NCBI GenBank assembly: GCA_964428795.1
Contig: CAYRZL010000122.1
Span: 1-6,125, forward strand
From: CAYRZL01 sp964428795
GTDB taxonomy: Bacteria; Bacillota; Clostridia; Lachnospirales; Lachnospiraceae
DNA length: 6,125 nt
Direction of reading: 5' to 3'
A program made the translations under genes and the position numbers. Position 1 is the stretch's first letter; every line of letters starts with the position of its first letter. Shown here one piece after another: positions 6,055-6,125 of the stretch. The notes beneath the pieces were generated by a model. The model was not told the origin of the DNA. It saw only the letters and a list, made by a program, of their open reading frames with translations, and did not search any database.

Positions 6055-6083
6055 ATAATACATGTACAAATGGTAAAAGTCAA
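6055..6083 (-). promoter_or_regulatory. Housekeeping-type promoter of the DUF1847-exporter unit
   Basis: On the minus strand TTGACT (6083-6078, five of six) is followed after exactly 17 bases by TATTAT (6060-6055, five of six). Transcription should start near 6048, giving a leader of about 60 bases to the ATG at 5988. The spacer holds the overlapping palindromes TGTACA and TACATGTA, which could be an operator, but short AT-rich palindromes are common. The remaining bases up to 6125 show no recognisable feature. Confidence 0.75.
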
Positions 6084-6125
6084 GATAAAGGAAGCATTGC
6101 AAGAAACAGGGGCGTACACAGGCAG

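Noticed and set aside
5989..6102. N-terminal extension of the DUF1847 gene from an ATG at 6102
   Set aside because: The extra 38 residues (start MQCFLYLDFYHLYMYYFF) overlap the TTGACT/TATTAT promoter and have no clear ribosome binding site, while the ATG at 5988 has AAAGGAG at proper distance and begins the conserved cysteine region.
1..6125. CRISPR arrays, tRNA or rRNA genes, insertion sequences or attachment sites
   Set aside because: No spaced repeat array, tRNA-like cloverleaf, transposase frame or terminal repeats were seen; the window is almost fully explained by chromosomal operons.

Overview
The window is a compact bacterial stretch with every gene on the minus strand, so the genes read from high to low coordinates. 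Three things point to a low-to-mid-GC Firmicute of class Clostridia, most likely a gut Lachnospiraceae: strong AGGAGG-type ribosome binding sites, a fused ThrE-type exporter next to a DUF1847 protein, and the flavour of the Pst proteins. This is judged from the sequences alone, without database comparison.

Region 1 (about 6083 down to 4022) is a two-gene unit. A near-consensus housekeeping promoter (TTGACT, 17 bp, TATTAT) precedes a cysteine-rich DUF1847 protein of unknown function. Twenty-two bases later comes a fused threonine/serine-exporter family membrane protein. The unit ends at a strong intrinsic terminator (4028-4074).

Region 2 (4023 down to 165) is the high-affinity phosphate uptake operon pstS-pstC-pstA-pstB-phoU. 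It starts just after the terminator with a control region carrying 11-bp-spaced TTAC repeats like the PHO boxes bound by PhoP/PhoB response regulators. PstS is the lipid-anchored phosphate-binding protein, PstC and PstA form the channel, PstB is the ATPase, and PhoU normally links transporter state to the PhoR sensor. The genes overlap or nearly touch (TAATG, GTGA, an 11-base gap, ATGA), which implies one transcript and coupled translation. No phoP or phoR gene is present here.

Two proteins of this otherwise standard operon are built in unusual ways. PstS appears circularly permuted: the segment with the SREDGSGTR phosphate loop, normally in the second half, comes directly after the lipoprotein signal, and the segment with the GSSS loop, normally first, is at the C-terminus. 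PhoU is about half its usual size: its N-terminal residues run straight into the second repeat, leaving a single three-helix bundle with one ERIGD motif. Both reading frames are intact. The last 164 bases (1-164) hold no convincing gene, only an AT-rich inverted repeat that might end the operon.
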